64,000 nt of DNA, taken from Arabidopsis thaliana (lineage: Eukaryota > Streptophyta > Magnoliopsida > Brassicales > Brassicaceae). Where the stretch lies: positions 6,999,151 to 7,063,150 of the forward strand of contig NC_003071.7 in the NCBI RefSeq assembly GCF_000001735.4. The letters are read 5' to 3'. Shown one piece after another: positions 43,784 through 56,819 of this stretch. Under the pieces are notes generated by a model, which worked only from the letters and a program-made list of their open reading frames with translations, made no database searches and was not told where the DNA came from. Position numbers and translations under genes: made by a program. The first letter of the stretch is position 1; each line of letters opens with the position of its first letter.

Positions 43784-45807
43784 TGCTTATCAAACTCAAT
43801 CCAATGACCCATCAACACTCATCACCCAAACCCAGAGAGAGACAGAGACTATTTTTTTCAGGATTTAAGCAAAATACCCAATTCAACAACCCTAATAAAA
43901 ATAACGTCTTTCGATCTTTAGAGAGGAAGAAAGAGACAGATATCGAACTGGGTTTGCTCTGTTACTGGATCCAATTACAGCTCCTACCTTCACAGACATT
44001 AAAGCACCTCTCTTTCTCTTTCTCTCTCTCTCTCTAAATCCTAATTTATGAGAAGAAAAAGTAGAAATTTTTCACTAATCCTTAAAATCAGACAAAACAA
44101 AAAGTGATTTGTTGAGTGAAAAAAATCTTTAGAGAGAGAAAGAAAGAAGAAGAAGAAGAAGATCGAGATTGTTGAGATAACAACTGTAGACTGTGACACT
44201 CCTCTCTCTCTCGTCTTTGCAAGAAACTTCGAAATTAATTTATTATTAATTACAAATCTGATTAATTAATAATTTTGAAATTAGATTAAATTAAAACCTA
44301 GTGTGGGGTAAAGTGACGTCGTTTTAATGTTTGGTTTGACTTTCCCGGTAATCCCGCCATAAGCCAGCTAAGCTGTTGCCGCAATTACTATTTGGGATTT
44401 TTTCTTTCCTTCTTTCCTGTTTTATTATTGTTGTAAATTTAATGTTCGGATATATAAGGAGTAATATATCTCACGTCCTATATTCACCATTCTTGGCCGA
44501 ATAAAGGAATCTTTTTCTTTTCTTGCTAAAATTTTCTAAATACTCTGAATTTTTTGGTTCGAATGGTAACGGCAATCAGAATAGATAAATTCATCGATAA
44601 TATAAGTGTGTTTTATTTTCAAGTAGATAATAAATCGTTGTGGATCAATCTTATTTGTATGTAAAAATGGTTTATGATTGGTTTACGGCAGTTTTCTTAG
44701 TATATATTATTATAGATTCTAATTTATGATTGGTAAATTAAAAGCGGTTTAATCTGCATAGTATTTGTCCGTCTCAACCGCTGTAATCATTTGCATTTTA
44801 AACAATTTATTACAACATATAATCATATACAGTACAATAGAAAATTATCAACTAGAAAAACATGTGAAATGTTGGCAACTTTCTTTCAAAATATTGGATG
44901 AAATATTTATCGGTTATAGGATTTTGTAAAGATGTTGAAGTATTCTTTTTAAAAAACAATGATATTGAATTTTCTAGCTTTTTTGATATGATCCAAAAAT
45001 TTGATATATGTTTAGTTTAAAATTGATAGAAACAAATTCTCTATTGTAGAATGTTCAATTTAAACAATGCCAATCGAATGAAAATATTTAGTTTTTTTAT
45101 TTAATTTTACTTGAAAAATGAATGATTATGTTAGTTCAAAGTCTCACTATGGTTTATTTAGAAAATAGTGATTAAGTAGACATTAATAGAGATGAATTTT
45201 TCTTGAGCTAAAAATTTCTCAAAAGTTTTCTCAAAATATATGAACAAGTGATGTGAAATTTTCTTAAACTGTTTATTAATTTTCATATGCTACAGTTGCG
45301 TATATGATTTTATTAATCGTTCCAATTACTGTTATTTCCATAGAAAAGTTTTCTCTAACCTCGAGCTAGTTAAGTCATAATTGAGGATATTTGTTCGGGA
45401 AGAAAAAGCAATGAACTATTCATCTTTCGTCGGATAACAAATTTACATCACTACCTAATTTTTGTTACATATCCCGCATCGCTATTAAATAAATCCAACG
45501 TGTCCGAAAGTACAAATGTTGTTTGTATCTGTGTTTTCCAGTTCAAGATCATATAACTAACACATGTCCTCTTCGTGAGACCCCACACATACAAAATAAG
45601 CCGTCAAATCTAAACCATCGGATCAGAGCAAGATTATTTCGATTCTGGTGACGTGGCACAAATCATGCGTCCAAGAGAGTGTTTTGGTCACAGTTCTAAT
45701 CATATTTCTGAATGCATGTTAAGCACCGAATCAACGTAACCATGGTTTCGCGCTTCTATATAGAACCGTCGTCGTCATCATCTTCCTCAAATCTTTGGAC
45801 GTGGCTT
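43784..45807. other. Promoter/intergenic region between LRR kinase and GRP pseudogene
   Basis: 43784-44220 is the likely 5' leader of the LRR kinase, with several CT/GA tracts (44009-44035, 44130-44170, 44200-44213). The remainder is AT-rich. No gene is supported; the plus frame at 43693-44037 is a shadow of the leader. Confidence 0.5.
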
Positions 45808-46352
45808 ATGCAGACAACGAGTATCGATGCTTCGTCGGAGGTTTAGCTTGGGCCACCGATGAACAGTCTATAGAGAGGTGTTTCAACGAGTTTGGTGAAG
45901 TTTTCGACTCCAAGGTCCGTTAAAGTGTGACTCTGTTTTTGTGTTGCTCTGTTTCTCTCTTTGTATCATAAAAATCTCGACTTTATATGGTTTATGGATT
46001 GGATCAGATCATCATTGATCGTGAGACCGGGAGGTCTAAGGGGTTTAGATTTGTGACTTTTAAAGATGAGGATTCCATGAGGACTGCGATCGATAGAATG
46101 AATGGTCAAGAACTTGATGGTCGTAACATTACTGTTAACTAGGCTCAGGCTCGTGGTAGTGGTACTCGCGGTGGTATGGTTGGTGGTTACGGAAGTGGTG
46201 GTTACAGAGGTAGACGTGATCAAGGTGGTTACAACCGTGGCGGTGGAGGTGGATACGGTGGTGGTTATGGAGGTGATCGTCGTGAAGGTGGTTATGGAGA
46301 CGGAGGTTACGGTGGTCAGGGGCGATCTGAAGGAGGAAGCTGGAGAAATTGA
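45808..46352 (+). pseudogene. Glycine-rich RNA-binding protein (GRP7/GRP8-like) pseudogene
   Basis: Two exons (45810-45914 and 46008-46352) with GT/AG intron. The RRM is nearly complete: RNP2 CFVGGLAWAT, RNP1-like KGFRFVTF (normally KGFGFVTF). It is followed by a glycine-rich tail (GGYGSGGYRGRRDQGGY ... GGGGGYGGGYGG). Two defects: the ATG at 45808 is one base out of frame with the ADNEYRCFVGG start, and a TAG at 46140 replaces the Glu codon of the usual NEAQ motif between RRM and tail. The region after the stop keeps its frame to a TGA at 46350. Functional GRP7/8 proteins are clock- and cold-regulated splicing regulators. Fits At2g16260. The intron shows this is not a processed copy. Confidence 0.88.
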
Positions 46353-46593
46353 GTCTTGTGATGTTTAGTCTCATGCTTTGTTACCAAAAAAAAAAAAAAA
46401 GTCTCATGCTTTTGTTTCTTCTTTTACTTTAAACGACTGAGACTGACACAAAGAAACAAACTTTGGATTGAATCACAACTAGTTTGGTACAAATCAGAAG
46501 ATTTTAAGGAGTCATAAAGCTAATTCTAATTCTTAGGAAACTAAAAAGATTGCATAGTGATGCAATGATTGAAATGAAATGTCTATCTCTTTA

Positions 46594-49163
46594 TCATAGA
46601 CCAGAACCAGAAGGTTTGTTGTTCTTAATCCGGCTTGAACGTCTCACTGGTGTAATCATCTCCTCTTCTTCTCTACCCTGTGAATATATAAAATGGGTTA
46701 GTACTAAAACGATGCAAAACGTGTACTTTACGTGATCATTGATTGATGGTACTCACACTTTTGATGGGTATCTTCTCGTATGTTGTGAAACTTCCGTAAG
46801 AAAAAGAGCCAATGGAGTATTCTGATGCTGAAGATGCCATTGATTCTCTCCTCAACTTGCTGCTACTGCTATTGTTGTTATTCTTCTTGCCTCCTTTGCT
46901 TTGAGGTTCTTTGTGGCATGAGCTCTTCTTTTGGAAACTGTTACTCATTTTGTCATCAACTTCTTCCTCAAAATTCAGTGAAAAGAGCTTCTCTTTCACC
47001 AGATTCTCTTCTGGCACATGACTCAAGTTTAGCTCCATGTTACTCTCAGGGGCTGGTTTAGTAGCAGCCACGAGTTTTGTCTTCTTAGCGAATACGAAAG
47101 AAGCCACTGCGAGTAGAACCAGCACCGTGGAGGACAATACTATCATCAACTTGGTGGAATCATTATACGCCTTATTAGAAGACCTTACTTTAAGATGAAG
47201 ATCATCACTAGTTTCTGCTGCAATTTCTCCAAAACCTTCTTCTGATCCACTTTCAGCATCACCTTTGGCTAAATCATTATAAGACCCTACTTCAAGATGA
47301 AGAAGATCACCAATTTCTCCAAAACTTTCTTCTGATCCACTTTCAGCAACAAGTATCTCACTCTCTATGTGCTGGTGCACATTGATGGCAGCGAATTCAA
47401 CATCAGGCTGGTTTATGTAGATAGCTTCAGATTCAGTTTCTTCCAACTTCTTTTCGGTTTCGAGCTTTTCTTCAGGACTCATCTCAGACTCTCTCAGTTC
47501 TTCAATGTTCAACTCTAAGCCATCTTCAAAAAGAGCTTTCAAGTTTCTTTCACCGTCATTTGATTCTATATCCGTGCTCGGTTTCACCTCAGCTAGTTCA
47601 TCAAATTGACACACAACTTCAGAGTTTTCTTCTGCTCCACTCTCCTCCTCATTAACAGAGCCATCTTCAAGACTGTTTTCACTTCTGCTATTCTCTTGTA
47701 ATGGTTCTTGAATGATTTCAACACATGTTGGCTTGAAAACAGTACTATCCTCAAGAGTATATGTCAAGTTATGAAATTGTAACTGACTATATTCCTCATT
47801 TCCTCGTCCAAGACGTGAGATCAGCTTATCCATGTACACAAGTGATGATTCTGTCAAAGTCCAGAGCTTATCACTCAACTGATCCAAGTTATTAGCTTTT
47901 GCAAACTCTGTGATCTCTTTTGGGATATGGAACTCGTTGAAACTTGATTTCATCAGTGGAGAAAAGGTCGCTGAAACCAACAAATACCCCAAAGCCAGAG
48001 CCAAAAACCAACCAAGGAACTTGAATTTCCTGGAACCAGACTGTTTTGGAACTTGACTTGTTGTTTCTTCAACGCTCTCACAAACCATTTCTTCATCACT
48101 CTCTGCTTCTGATTGCTCCACATCTTCGGTTTCTTCTTCTACTACCACCTCCTCAGCTCCATCCTTCTCTTGTTCCTCAGATTCTTCTACAGACAATTCA
48201 GTGTCATCAGAAGAGCTTTCAGAGATGAAAAGTTCCTCAAGCTGCTTACACTCATCAAAACGCTTCTCGATTCTTGGATTCGGCTTATAATGAAGAAACT
48301 GAGGCCTCGGCGACAGAAAATTCTTCTTGGGATCATAAGGAGGCAACAATGTATCAACTTCACAAGCTGCAAACTCAGGAGATGTATATGGAACAGAAGG
48401 ACGAGGACTAATCCTAAACCTCGGATCAGAATACGTAATCCCTTTGTTCTCATAAACTTCCTTCTCATCAAAATCAGTCACAGTCATGTCATGTGATTCC
48501 ACAAACTTCTTCTCATCATCGATACAAATAGTATGCAAGACATCCGAAAACGAAACACATGACTTAGCTCGGTGATGATTTCTTTTGTTATCATCCTCCA
48601 AGATTAGACCTTTAACATCAGAGAAGGAGCGAGACATTTCGTTTTTATCAGACAACACTCTCTTCCTTGGTGACGCATTGATTTTAGAAACTGCTGAAAT
48701 TGTTGGTGACATGAAGTTCTTGGAACCTTTTGGAGTTAGTTGAACAGGTTTGGTCTCGTTCTCTTTATCTCCACCAAAAGAGTTCCTCCTAGTCAAATCT
48801 AAAGAAACACAAACATCACAACACCTCAAATAATCAAAAATCATATCAAAGAATCTGAACTTAATCTACAATAATCAATGATTAGCCAAGAGAATGTACT
48901 ATTCCGCGAAGACTAAGTTAAACCCTAATCTAAAAATCAAAACTTTGAGGAACTGAGCAAAACCCTAATCTAAAAATCAAAACTTTGAGGGATTGAGAAA
49001 GACTCTAACCTGAGGGGATGTTGACTTTTGAATTCGCCGGAAAAGGGTTGCCACCAAAACTCCGGCGTAACGGATCACCGGCTTCTGAGTTTCTAGGTTT
49101 AGGGTTTGGTCTGTTAGGGATTGGAGGAGAAAAGGAGGGATTTTTGTTGGTAGGAGAAGCCAT
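46594..49163 (-). CDS. Acidic membrane protein of unknown function
   Basis: Three exons: 49010-49163, 46757-48798 and 46594-46677, joining to 759 residues. The N-terminus is Pro-rich and basic (MASPTNKNPSFSPPIPNRPN). Two hydrophobic segments lie at ~311-330 (FLGWFLALALGYLLVSATF) and ~600-621 (LMIVLSSTVLVLLAVASFVF), separated by a very acidic Glu/Ser-rich region that contains a duplicated block (ESGSEE-FGEI... twice, ~540-585). The C-terminus is basic (TPVRRSSRIKNNKPSGSGL). Exon 3 is supported by a GTGAGT donor after IPIKS and an acceptor CAG at 46678; reading through would end with VSTINQ instead. I do not recognise a domain. Gene order fits At2g16270, annotated as a transmembrane protein. 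A nuclear-envelope or ER role is possible but not shown. Confidence 0.85.
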
Positions 49164-52035
49164 GAGTGATTAAAAGTGTTCGGAATTGTTTGATTTGGTA
49201 ACAAATCTGAGATCTTTTTGTTAGTTAAAGGAAACAATGAAACAAGAAATTTGAAGATCAAGAAAAAGCCCTGAAGATGGAGAGAGTTTGAGATAGAAAT
49301 TGTAACGGCTACTTGTAAATTTTGGAAAGATAGATCTGAGGATTTAAATGACGGCTACTGTATATTTTCGACCGTTGGGATGAAATATTAAAAGGTTGTT
49401 TCAAAAATTGTAGGATCTAATCTGATTCATGAATACTACTAAAGCTTTTATTAGAGATATACGTAATTCATTTGATAATTAAATTGAATTAAAAAGGATT
49501 TGAGCCTGGAGGTGGACCAAGTAAAAAAAAGGGGTTATTAATTATTTTATACGTAATCATTTTTAGCTCTTTTTTTTTTTTAATAATGCAAAAGTTTGTT
49601 ATTTTTTTATCATTTGGTTCACCACTCAAATATAGTATAAGGTTTTGGGAGAATAACCAGTGTTTGAAATAACAAGGTTAAAAGCGATAAATGGAGAAAT
49701 ATGATAATTAACGATAGTTTTATGATAGTTCAGAAGCAATGGTTATAAGATACAATGCTACATGCGAAAAGATGGTAAATCGAAAACACAACTATCAGGT
49801 TCGTCTCTACCCCATCGTAGATTAGACAAAGGCTATGTGTTAACTACTAAACTATAGACAATCTCACGAGTGAAAAATTTGTCTTTGTTGAAAGACATGA
49901 TGATGGTAAAGAAGAATATGTAACCTCAAATTTTGCCGGTACAAGACACATTACAAATTGTTTGTACTTATGCCGAAAACTTGAAAATGTTCTTCATAAA
50001 AAAAATTTCTTCTAATAAGGACTAAGTTTTTTCAGCCATGTTCGAAATTGATACTTGTACTTCCAAATTAAAGATGTCGATATATAACTTGATTGGTGTC
50101 ATCTGCCTTTCAAGTCATAGTAGTGATGCATCATAATATATGGAATAGACCATGCATCGTCAAAGACCTCACCGATAAGATGCGACTGAAGTCCAAAAAT
50201 TGAAATATTTACTTTATCTTTATCTATAAATATTTTGAGATCGCTTTTAGAAAAATATAATTTACTTTGTTGTCGAATTAGTAGTTTCACTTTACTTCGC
50301 ATTGATTATAACTCAAATATTATATTTTACAAAATAAAAACAAAATCATTTTCAATATTTTTAACTTTTTTATTTTCTAAATCTTGTAAAATTTTAAATA
50401 TACATTCAATATTCTGGATATTTATATTCTATATCTAAAAACAATCTTTTTTTTTCGAAAAAAAATCTAAAAACAATCAAAAACAAATTGTGAAATAAAT
50501 GAGCTACATTTTCGAAAAGATTATTTTTAATCCTACACTATACAATCCTTAGAAGACTATTCCACCAGAAATCACATAAATTCAGTGTGTCAAGTCTTTT
50601 TAATACCATTTATTAACATTTCCCTACTTGCTTCCTACTTCGACTTGACCCCCTAACCAAATGCCAGCCTTCTCTCCTTTAATTGTAACATCCAAAATCA
50701 CATATTTACAGAGCATGTCGATCATAATGCTTGAGGTATGGATAATCGCGAATAAAGTCACATATGGGTACATGAGAGCATGAATATGGAGATACATGAC
50801 TGGTTTTGTGCGCATCATATGATGTTAACTGTATGAAATATGTTATCTAATTGTATTGGTCAATTTGAAAGTGTTAATTGGTTGGTTATCGTGTTAACAC
50901 TCGTTACTCATGTTTTCTTTTGTAATGGAAGTGAGGAACAATGTATGGTGCAGGTGAAACTTAAGTGATCGTCGACATATACATTGTTTCGATTATGATT
51001 TAGGAGATTCCAACTTTGATAAAATGGCATTTTAGCGTTATTAAATTATTGGTTAAATTTTATTGGAGTTTCAGTTCTTATTCAAGTTGCATTTAACCTT
51101 TTTTGAAGTATCACCTGTTTTCATACAAAACAAGCCATGGAGACGGATTTATATATTCTGATTATATAAAGAAATAATAGGAGATTATTTAAATAATATA
51201 TATTTGGTTGATTTATTGAGATTTATCTTTTATGTGTTCATACTTCAGACGCATATATGACTCATATCTAAAAATAATTTCTACTTGCATTATCCGATTC
51301 TTTCTGTTGCTTTGTAATGGCAGAGCTATCCATAAAGCTCTGCTTTGATTTTCATTACTTTTTTCAGTTGTTACCTATACTCTATATACATATTTGCTTG
51401 ATCAATCAATTTCACATTCAAAAATAATATAAAAAACTTCTACTTTCCTTCAAACAAAAATGTAGTTTAATAGCACACCACACATTCAAATGAACAAAAT
51501 AAATATGATTGGGCCATTATAGAACCGCAGTCTTTAGAAGACTATTCCACACCAACAACACTCACATTAAAGTAAATGCAGACATATGCTAAATCCTTTT
51601 GATACCACATAAGATTTCGTTGGCAAATTTATTAACATTTCCTACTTGATTCGACTTGACCTCCTAACCAAATGCCAGCTTTATCTCCTTAAATTGTAAC
51701 CTCCCCAAAATCACACATTTTTATTTTACCCTAAATTAAAACTGTATACCTTTTTGGCTGCTATTTATACACAATCACACAATTAAAAAGATCAAATAAA
51801 CAAAATAATAATATTCCAAATAATAACAAAACAAAAACACTTTTGGTTTTTTCTTCTTCTTCTCTCTAAATCATAAAAACACAAGTTTTCGACAGATCAA
51901 CTGTTTTCTTCATTACGTGTTCTTCAATGGCGTCACTTCACTGATTCTATTCCTATCAAACCCACTTACCCATTCCCTTTTATATGCACAAATTCTCATA
52001 AAGTTTTCAATTTTATTCCATTTTTCTCGGAAGCC
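49164..52035. other. KCS9 upstream region with a duplicated segment
   Basis: No gene. Two direct copies ~1 kb apart, ~50530-50710 and ~51515-51720, share TTAGAAGACTATTCCA, ATTAACATTTCC, CTAACCAAATGCCAGC and AAATTGTAAC. The second copy adjoins the KCS9 5' UTR (CT-rich at 51851-51867). The segment 50880-51530 resembles 56820-57060, described separately. A few AT-rich frames (e.g. 50235-50438) show no sign of coding. Confidence 0.55.
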
Positions 52036-53574
52036 ATGGAAGCTGCTAATGAGCCTGTTAATGGCGGATCCGTACAGATCCGAACAGAGAACAACGAAAG
52101 ACGAAAGCTTCCTAATTTCTTACAAAGCGTCAACATGAAATACGTCAAGCTAGGTTATCATTACCTCATTACTCATCTCTTCAAGCTCTGTTTGGTTCCA
52201 TTAATGGCGGTTTTAGTCACAGAGATCTCTCGATTAACAACAGACGATCTTTACCAGATTTGGCTTCATCTCCAATACAATCTCGTTGCTTTCATCTTTC
52301 TCTCTGCTTTAGCTATCTTTGGCTCCACCGTTTACATCATGAGTCGTCCCAGATCTGTTTATCTCGTTGATTACTCTTGTTATCTTCCTCCGGAGAGTCT
52401 TCAGGTTAAGTATCAGAAGTTTATGGATCATTCTAAGTTGATTGAAGATTTCAATGAGTCATCTTTAGAGTTTCAGAGGAAGATTCTTGAACGTTCTGGT
52501 TTAGGAGAAGAGACTTATCTCCCTGAAGCTTTACATTGTATCCCTCCGAGGCCTACGATGATGGCGGCTCGTGAGGAATCTGAGCAGGTAATGTTTGGTG
52601 CTCTTGATAAGCTTTTCGAGAATACCAAGATTAACCCTAGGGATATTGGTGTGTTGGTTGTGAATTGTAGCTTGTTTAATCCTACACCTTCGTTGTCAGC
52701 TATGATTGTTAACAAGTATAAGCTTAGAGGGAATGTTAAGAGTTTTAACCTTGGTGGAATGGGGTGTAGTGCTGGTGTTATCTCTATCGATTTAGCTAAA
52801 GATATGTTGCAAGTTCATAGGAATACTTATGCTGTTGTGGTTAGTACTGAGAACATTACTCAGAATTGGTATTTTGGGAATAAGAAGGCTATGTTGATTC
52901 CGAATTGTTTGTTTCGTGTTGGTGGTTCGGCGATTTTGTTGTCGAACAAGGGGAAAGATCGTAGACGGTCTAAGTATAAGCTTGTTCATACCGTTAGGAC
53001 TCATAAAGGAGCTGTTGAGAAGGCTTTCAACTGTGTTTACCAAGAGCAAGATGATAATGGGAAGACCGGGGTTTCGTTGTCGAAAGATCTTATGGCTATA
53101 GCTGGGGAAGCTCTTAAGGCGAATATCACTACTTTAGGTCCTTTGGTTCTTCCTATAAGTGAGCAGATTCTGTTTTTCATGACTTTGGTTACGAAGAAAC
53201 TGTTTAACTCGAAGCTGAAGCCGTATATTCCGGATTTCAAGCTTGCGTTTGATCATTTCTGTATCCATGCTGGTGGTAGAGCTGTGATTGATGAGCTTGA
53301 GAAGAATCTGCAGCTTTCGCAGACTCATGTCGAGGCATCCAGAATGACACTGCACAGATTTGGAAACACTTCTTCGAGCTCGATTTGGTATGAACTGGCT
53401 TACATAGAGGCTAAAGGTAGGATGAAGAAAGGAAACCGGGTTTGGCAGATTGCTTTTGGAAGTGGGTTTAAGTGTAACAGTGCAGTTTGGGTGGCTCTAA
53501 ACAATGTCAAGCCTTCGGTTAGTAGTCCGTGGGAACACTGCATCGACCGATATCCGGTTAAGCTCGACTTCTGA
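52036..53574 (+). CDS. KCS9: 3-ketoacyl-CoA synthase (very-long-chain fatty acid elongation)
   Basis: An intact intronless gene of 512 codons, the standard length for plant FAE1-type condensing enzymes. Two N-terminal membrane segments lie at ~40-63 and ~84-103. The catalytic triad is visible: C244 in [10 protein letters not shown], a His among those of the FAE1 core (H411 in [11 protein letters not shown] and H440 in LHRFGN), and N444 in [10 protein letters not shown]. The enzyme condenses malonyl-CoA with acyl-CoA in the ER elongase complex. KCS9 is known to elongate C22 to C24 for waxes, suberin and membrane lipids. Naming rests on gene order (At2g16280) and sequence type. The start at 52036 gives [20 protein letters not shown]. 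Confidence 0.92.
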   Translation: MEAANEPVNGGSVQIRTENNERRKLPNFLQSVNMKYVKLGYHYLITHLFKLCLVPLMAVLVTEISRLTTDDLYQIWLHLQYNLVAFIFLSALAIFGSTVYIMSRPRSVYLVDYSCYLPPESLQVKYQKFMDHSKLIEDFNESSLEFQRKILERSGLGEETYLPEALHCIPPRPTMMAAREESEQVMFGALDKLFENTKINPRDIGVLVVNCSLFNPTPSLSAMIVNKYKLRGNVKSFNLGGMGCSAGVISIDLAKDMLQVHRNTYAVVVSTENITQNWYFGNKKAMLIPNCLFRVGGSAILLSNKGKDRRRSKYKLVHTVRTHKGAVEKAFNCVYQEQDDNGKTGVSLSKDLMAIAGEALKANITTLGPLVLPISEQILFFMTLVTKKLFNSKLKPYIPDFKLAFDHFCIHAGGRAVIDELEKNLQLSQTHVEASRMTLHRFGNTSSSSIWYELAYIEAKGRMKKGNRVWQIAFGSGFKCNSAVWVALNNVKPSVSSPWEHCIDRYPVKLDF

Positions 53575-56055
53575 TTTAATGAAAAACCATTTGTTTGGTT
53601 AGTCCTAGTCTTACTAGACTCTGCCTTGTTTATTTTTCTTCTTTTCTGGTTAAGCTCTTGTACTCTTAATGTGACGCTTCTTGATTATTACTCTCGCGTT
53701 TTATTCTATGGCATCTTTATCCATATTAAAGATTGGTTCGTTATTATAATCATCTCAAATCAAAATTGACAATGAAACAAAGTAATATTTTGAGAATAAA
53801 TAAAAAAGCAAGGGTAAAAGCTCTTTGACAACTGTAGATTGATCTCGATCTCAAATGACATATCATTAGGACTTGATTTGTATCCAAGCAAAGGGAATCT
53901 TACAAAAGTAACCTGACAGGCGATTATTTGCTGGCAATCTTGAGATCCAAATGTGTGTTTTGGGTGTCTTTATCTCCAAGTTGGCGATTTTGATACGATC
54001 CAAACACAAAGTATCTTGGTTCATATCATCAACATTACTACGTAAGGTTCTCTACTATTTAGTCATAACGGGTTTAAGTCCAGGGGACAAGCCCATCCCG
54101 GTCCGCAATGGTGCGGGTATGGACATAAAATTTTAGGCTTGTTAAGAAGCAGGCCTCGCAAAGCCATGGCGGACTGCGGGGTTTAGTGGGGATTTTTCCA
54201 CGGATTGGCTGGTAATATATATATTACTAATATATGTATATTTACATAATTGTGAAAATGTGATAATGTATAAAAACAGTTATATTTACAAAAATTATTT
54301 AAAATTTAAAGTTTTCATTTTTTTTCCTAAAAATATAGTTCAGTAAGAAATAAGGATCTCACTCCAAACATTATGACATAATGATTGGGGCTTTTGTTCA
54401 AATGGGTACATTTAAGCCCAATAACTAGTGAGAAGGCACATCCATTATGGGTTTATAAGGATGGGAACTTTATGGCTATTGAGATGACGTTTTTGCCCTC
54501 AATTTTGTTGTTGACAAACCAAAAACCACTTCATCGTCTTCTCCGTAGCGTGACAGAGTTCTTGCTTTTTCACGCACTTGCTTTATCAACACTGAATCCA
54601 CACTCCATCAACATCAATAGTTTCATATTCATCAATATTTTTTTCCTTGCCTCCAACAATTCACAAACTTTTCTTCCACCAATCTAATCCAAAATCTAAT
54701 GAATCAAATTAAACGAGTCTTGTTTAAAGGAATCTAAACCCTAAGTGATAGTGCCTAAGAAACCCTAAGTGATAGACACAAATCGGAACAATTAATCTCA
54801 AATTCATCAAAATCCTAAACTAAAGGGGAAATCACTTTTCATTGAAGTTTCGGAAAAGTAATGGTCTTCGGTTTGTAACATGGGAGATTAAAAGGGGAAA
54901 TCATTTCAAAGGATGTTGGGTTTGGGCTTCAAACTGCAGTTTTAATTTAAGTTTCGGAATCGGATCGGAGATACATGAAACGCTTGGCCGGAGTTTCCAA
55001 CGAGAAGAAATAAAATTATAGGATTAATAATTAGCAGAGATGGTGTTGTTCATCTAAGGAAATCACAAATCCAGAGCCGTGTAAGCTTTCCTCCGTCTCC
55101 TCTTTATTGATTTCAGAGCCATGTAAGCCCTCCGCCGTGTAAACGCCGGCGAGAAACGCAAGGTAAGAGAAGACATCACGGTCGACGAATTGAAGTAGAT
55201 TGAACTGGTTTAGGTGATTAAGGACAATGATGTCTTTTTAACTGAATGAAAATGCCTATTCCTATTAACACATTGAGAAGGTCTGTTTGAAACAAAGGCA
55301 TAGAGAAAAAAAGGAGTTTTTCATAATTGATCCCATAATGATTGGTTTAAACTAAAAGAAGTGACTACAAGGGTTCAACCGTAAGGGTGAACTTAAGAAT
55401 TTTCCTTGTTTTCCCAACAATATTTTCTGGTTTGTAGGGTACATATAGTTTCAATCGACTCAAATATATAATTTTCGTGATGGTGATATAGCTATCAGAG
55501 TACTACTTTCCTTCAGTTTTATTTTATTGTAGAGAGTGCACACTGTGAAAACATAGTACATTGAAGTGGAATGTACATTGATATTTAGGGTACACAAATA
55601 TATAATTGTATTGACATTGAGTTTTTATTAACTATTATGCCATGAATAGTGGCAAAACTTATATAATATGCTACATTTCTTTCATTATTTTTGCGGGTGC
55701 CACACAATATCATTGAAAACACCAAACTCACCTCAAACCAGTTCTCTCTTTTAAATAAAAGTATTGGCATTTTAAATTACGGAGTAGACATTGCATCTGT
55801 TTGGCTTTGAATCTCTGTGTCCATGCCGTACTATATTGGAGACCAGCTGAAATTTCCTCATTCTAGATCAGTTTTTGAACACCACGGAAAAAACCTCTCA
55901 AAGAATTTCAACTGAAGCTTTCCTCAAATAGCTCTAACGGGTTAGGTTTCCATTTCGCATACTACATGTCATTTTTTTTAATTTTTCCACTGACATTGAT
56001 GTTAATAGAGGTCCATTGGCATTGGGTCGACATTATAGAGGGGTCCCATTACCCA
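53575..56055. other. KCS9 3' flank and gene-poor region
   Basis: 53575-53760 is the likely KCS9 3' UTR. 53855-54060 is the 3' flank that recurs at 57208-57410. About 54065-54215 is a GC-rich block (GACAAGCCCATCCCGGTCCG, GCGGACTGCGGGG) that looks like an hAT-type repeat remnant, family not identified. 54380-55400 has no supported gene: its short frames look fortuitous. Confidence 0.4.
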
Positions 56056-56058
56056 TTA

Positions 56059-56200
56059 AAAGGTTTAACTAGCCAAAATGTGATATTCTCACATTTCTCA
56101 AATGCTTTGTAAAAACTATTATTTAAAAAAAAAATCTAGAAACCAAGAAAATACATCTATATCATTCAATTGGAGGGACATTTTGGCTAGTTAAGCCTTT
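56059..56200. mobile_element. Tourist-like MITE (142 bp)
   Basis: The left end AAAGGTTTAACTAGCCAAAA and the right end, read inverted, AAAGGCTTAACTAGCCAAAA differ at one of the first 20 bases and extend a few bases further. Both ends are flanked by TTA (56056-56058 and 56201-56203), a TWA target duplication as in PIF/Harbinger MITEs. The interior is AT-rich and non-coding. The high similarity of the arms suggests a fairly recent insertion. Confidence 0.8.
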
Positions 56201-56819
56201 TTAGAGCTATTTAAGCCATTTAGAAGAAGACTAAAATTCTAGCTCATGCCCTTCATTTTATGTTTTGACAAAAAGTTAAGAAAAACAAAAACAAATTAAG
56301 GGTAAACTAGAAAAATTCTCTCGACTTTCGGTCGATCCAAGCCGAGATTTTACCCGACCCATGTAAAGACATGCATACAATATATGAAATTTTACCCGAA
56401 TTAATCAGTTCTAACCCGAATACATATTTCTTTTAAACCTAATAAAAATTCTCTTTGCAATCTCTCAATCGCCTATCAGGAATTCATGACAGATGCTCTT
56501 AAAAGAGCAAATATCACAAATCCAAATCCAGTTCTGCATTTTATGACCCTTCGATAGCATTCTTGTTCCTGCTGCATAAAGAAAGTTGTTTCTGTTGACC
56601 TTTACAAAGCATTAGACACACAGTTTGTGTCTGTTTAGTTATATCTTTAACAATTTTACCAATGGTGATTCAAATTTATGTTCACAAGCTTGGGTCTGTT
56701 TTTCCTTGATTTTCTTTGGCTTTGTTTTTTTTTTTTTTTTTTTTTGCTTCACGGAATATATCTCGTGAGTTTCTTGTTTAATCGTGTTACCATGTTGGCA
56801 AAAAAGCTCTCCTTCCTAG

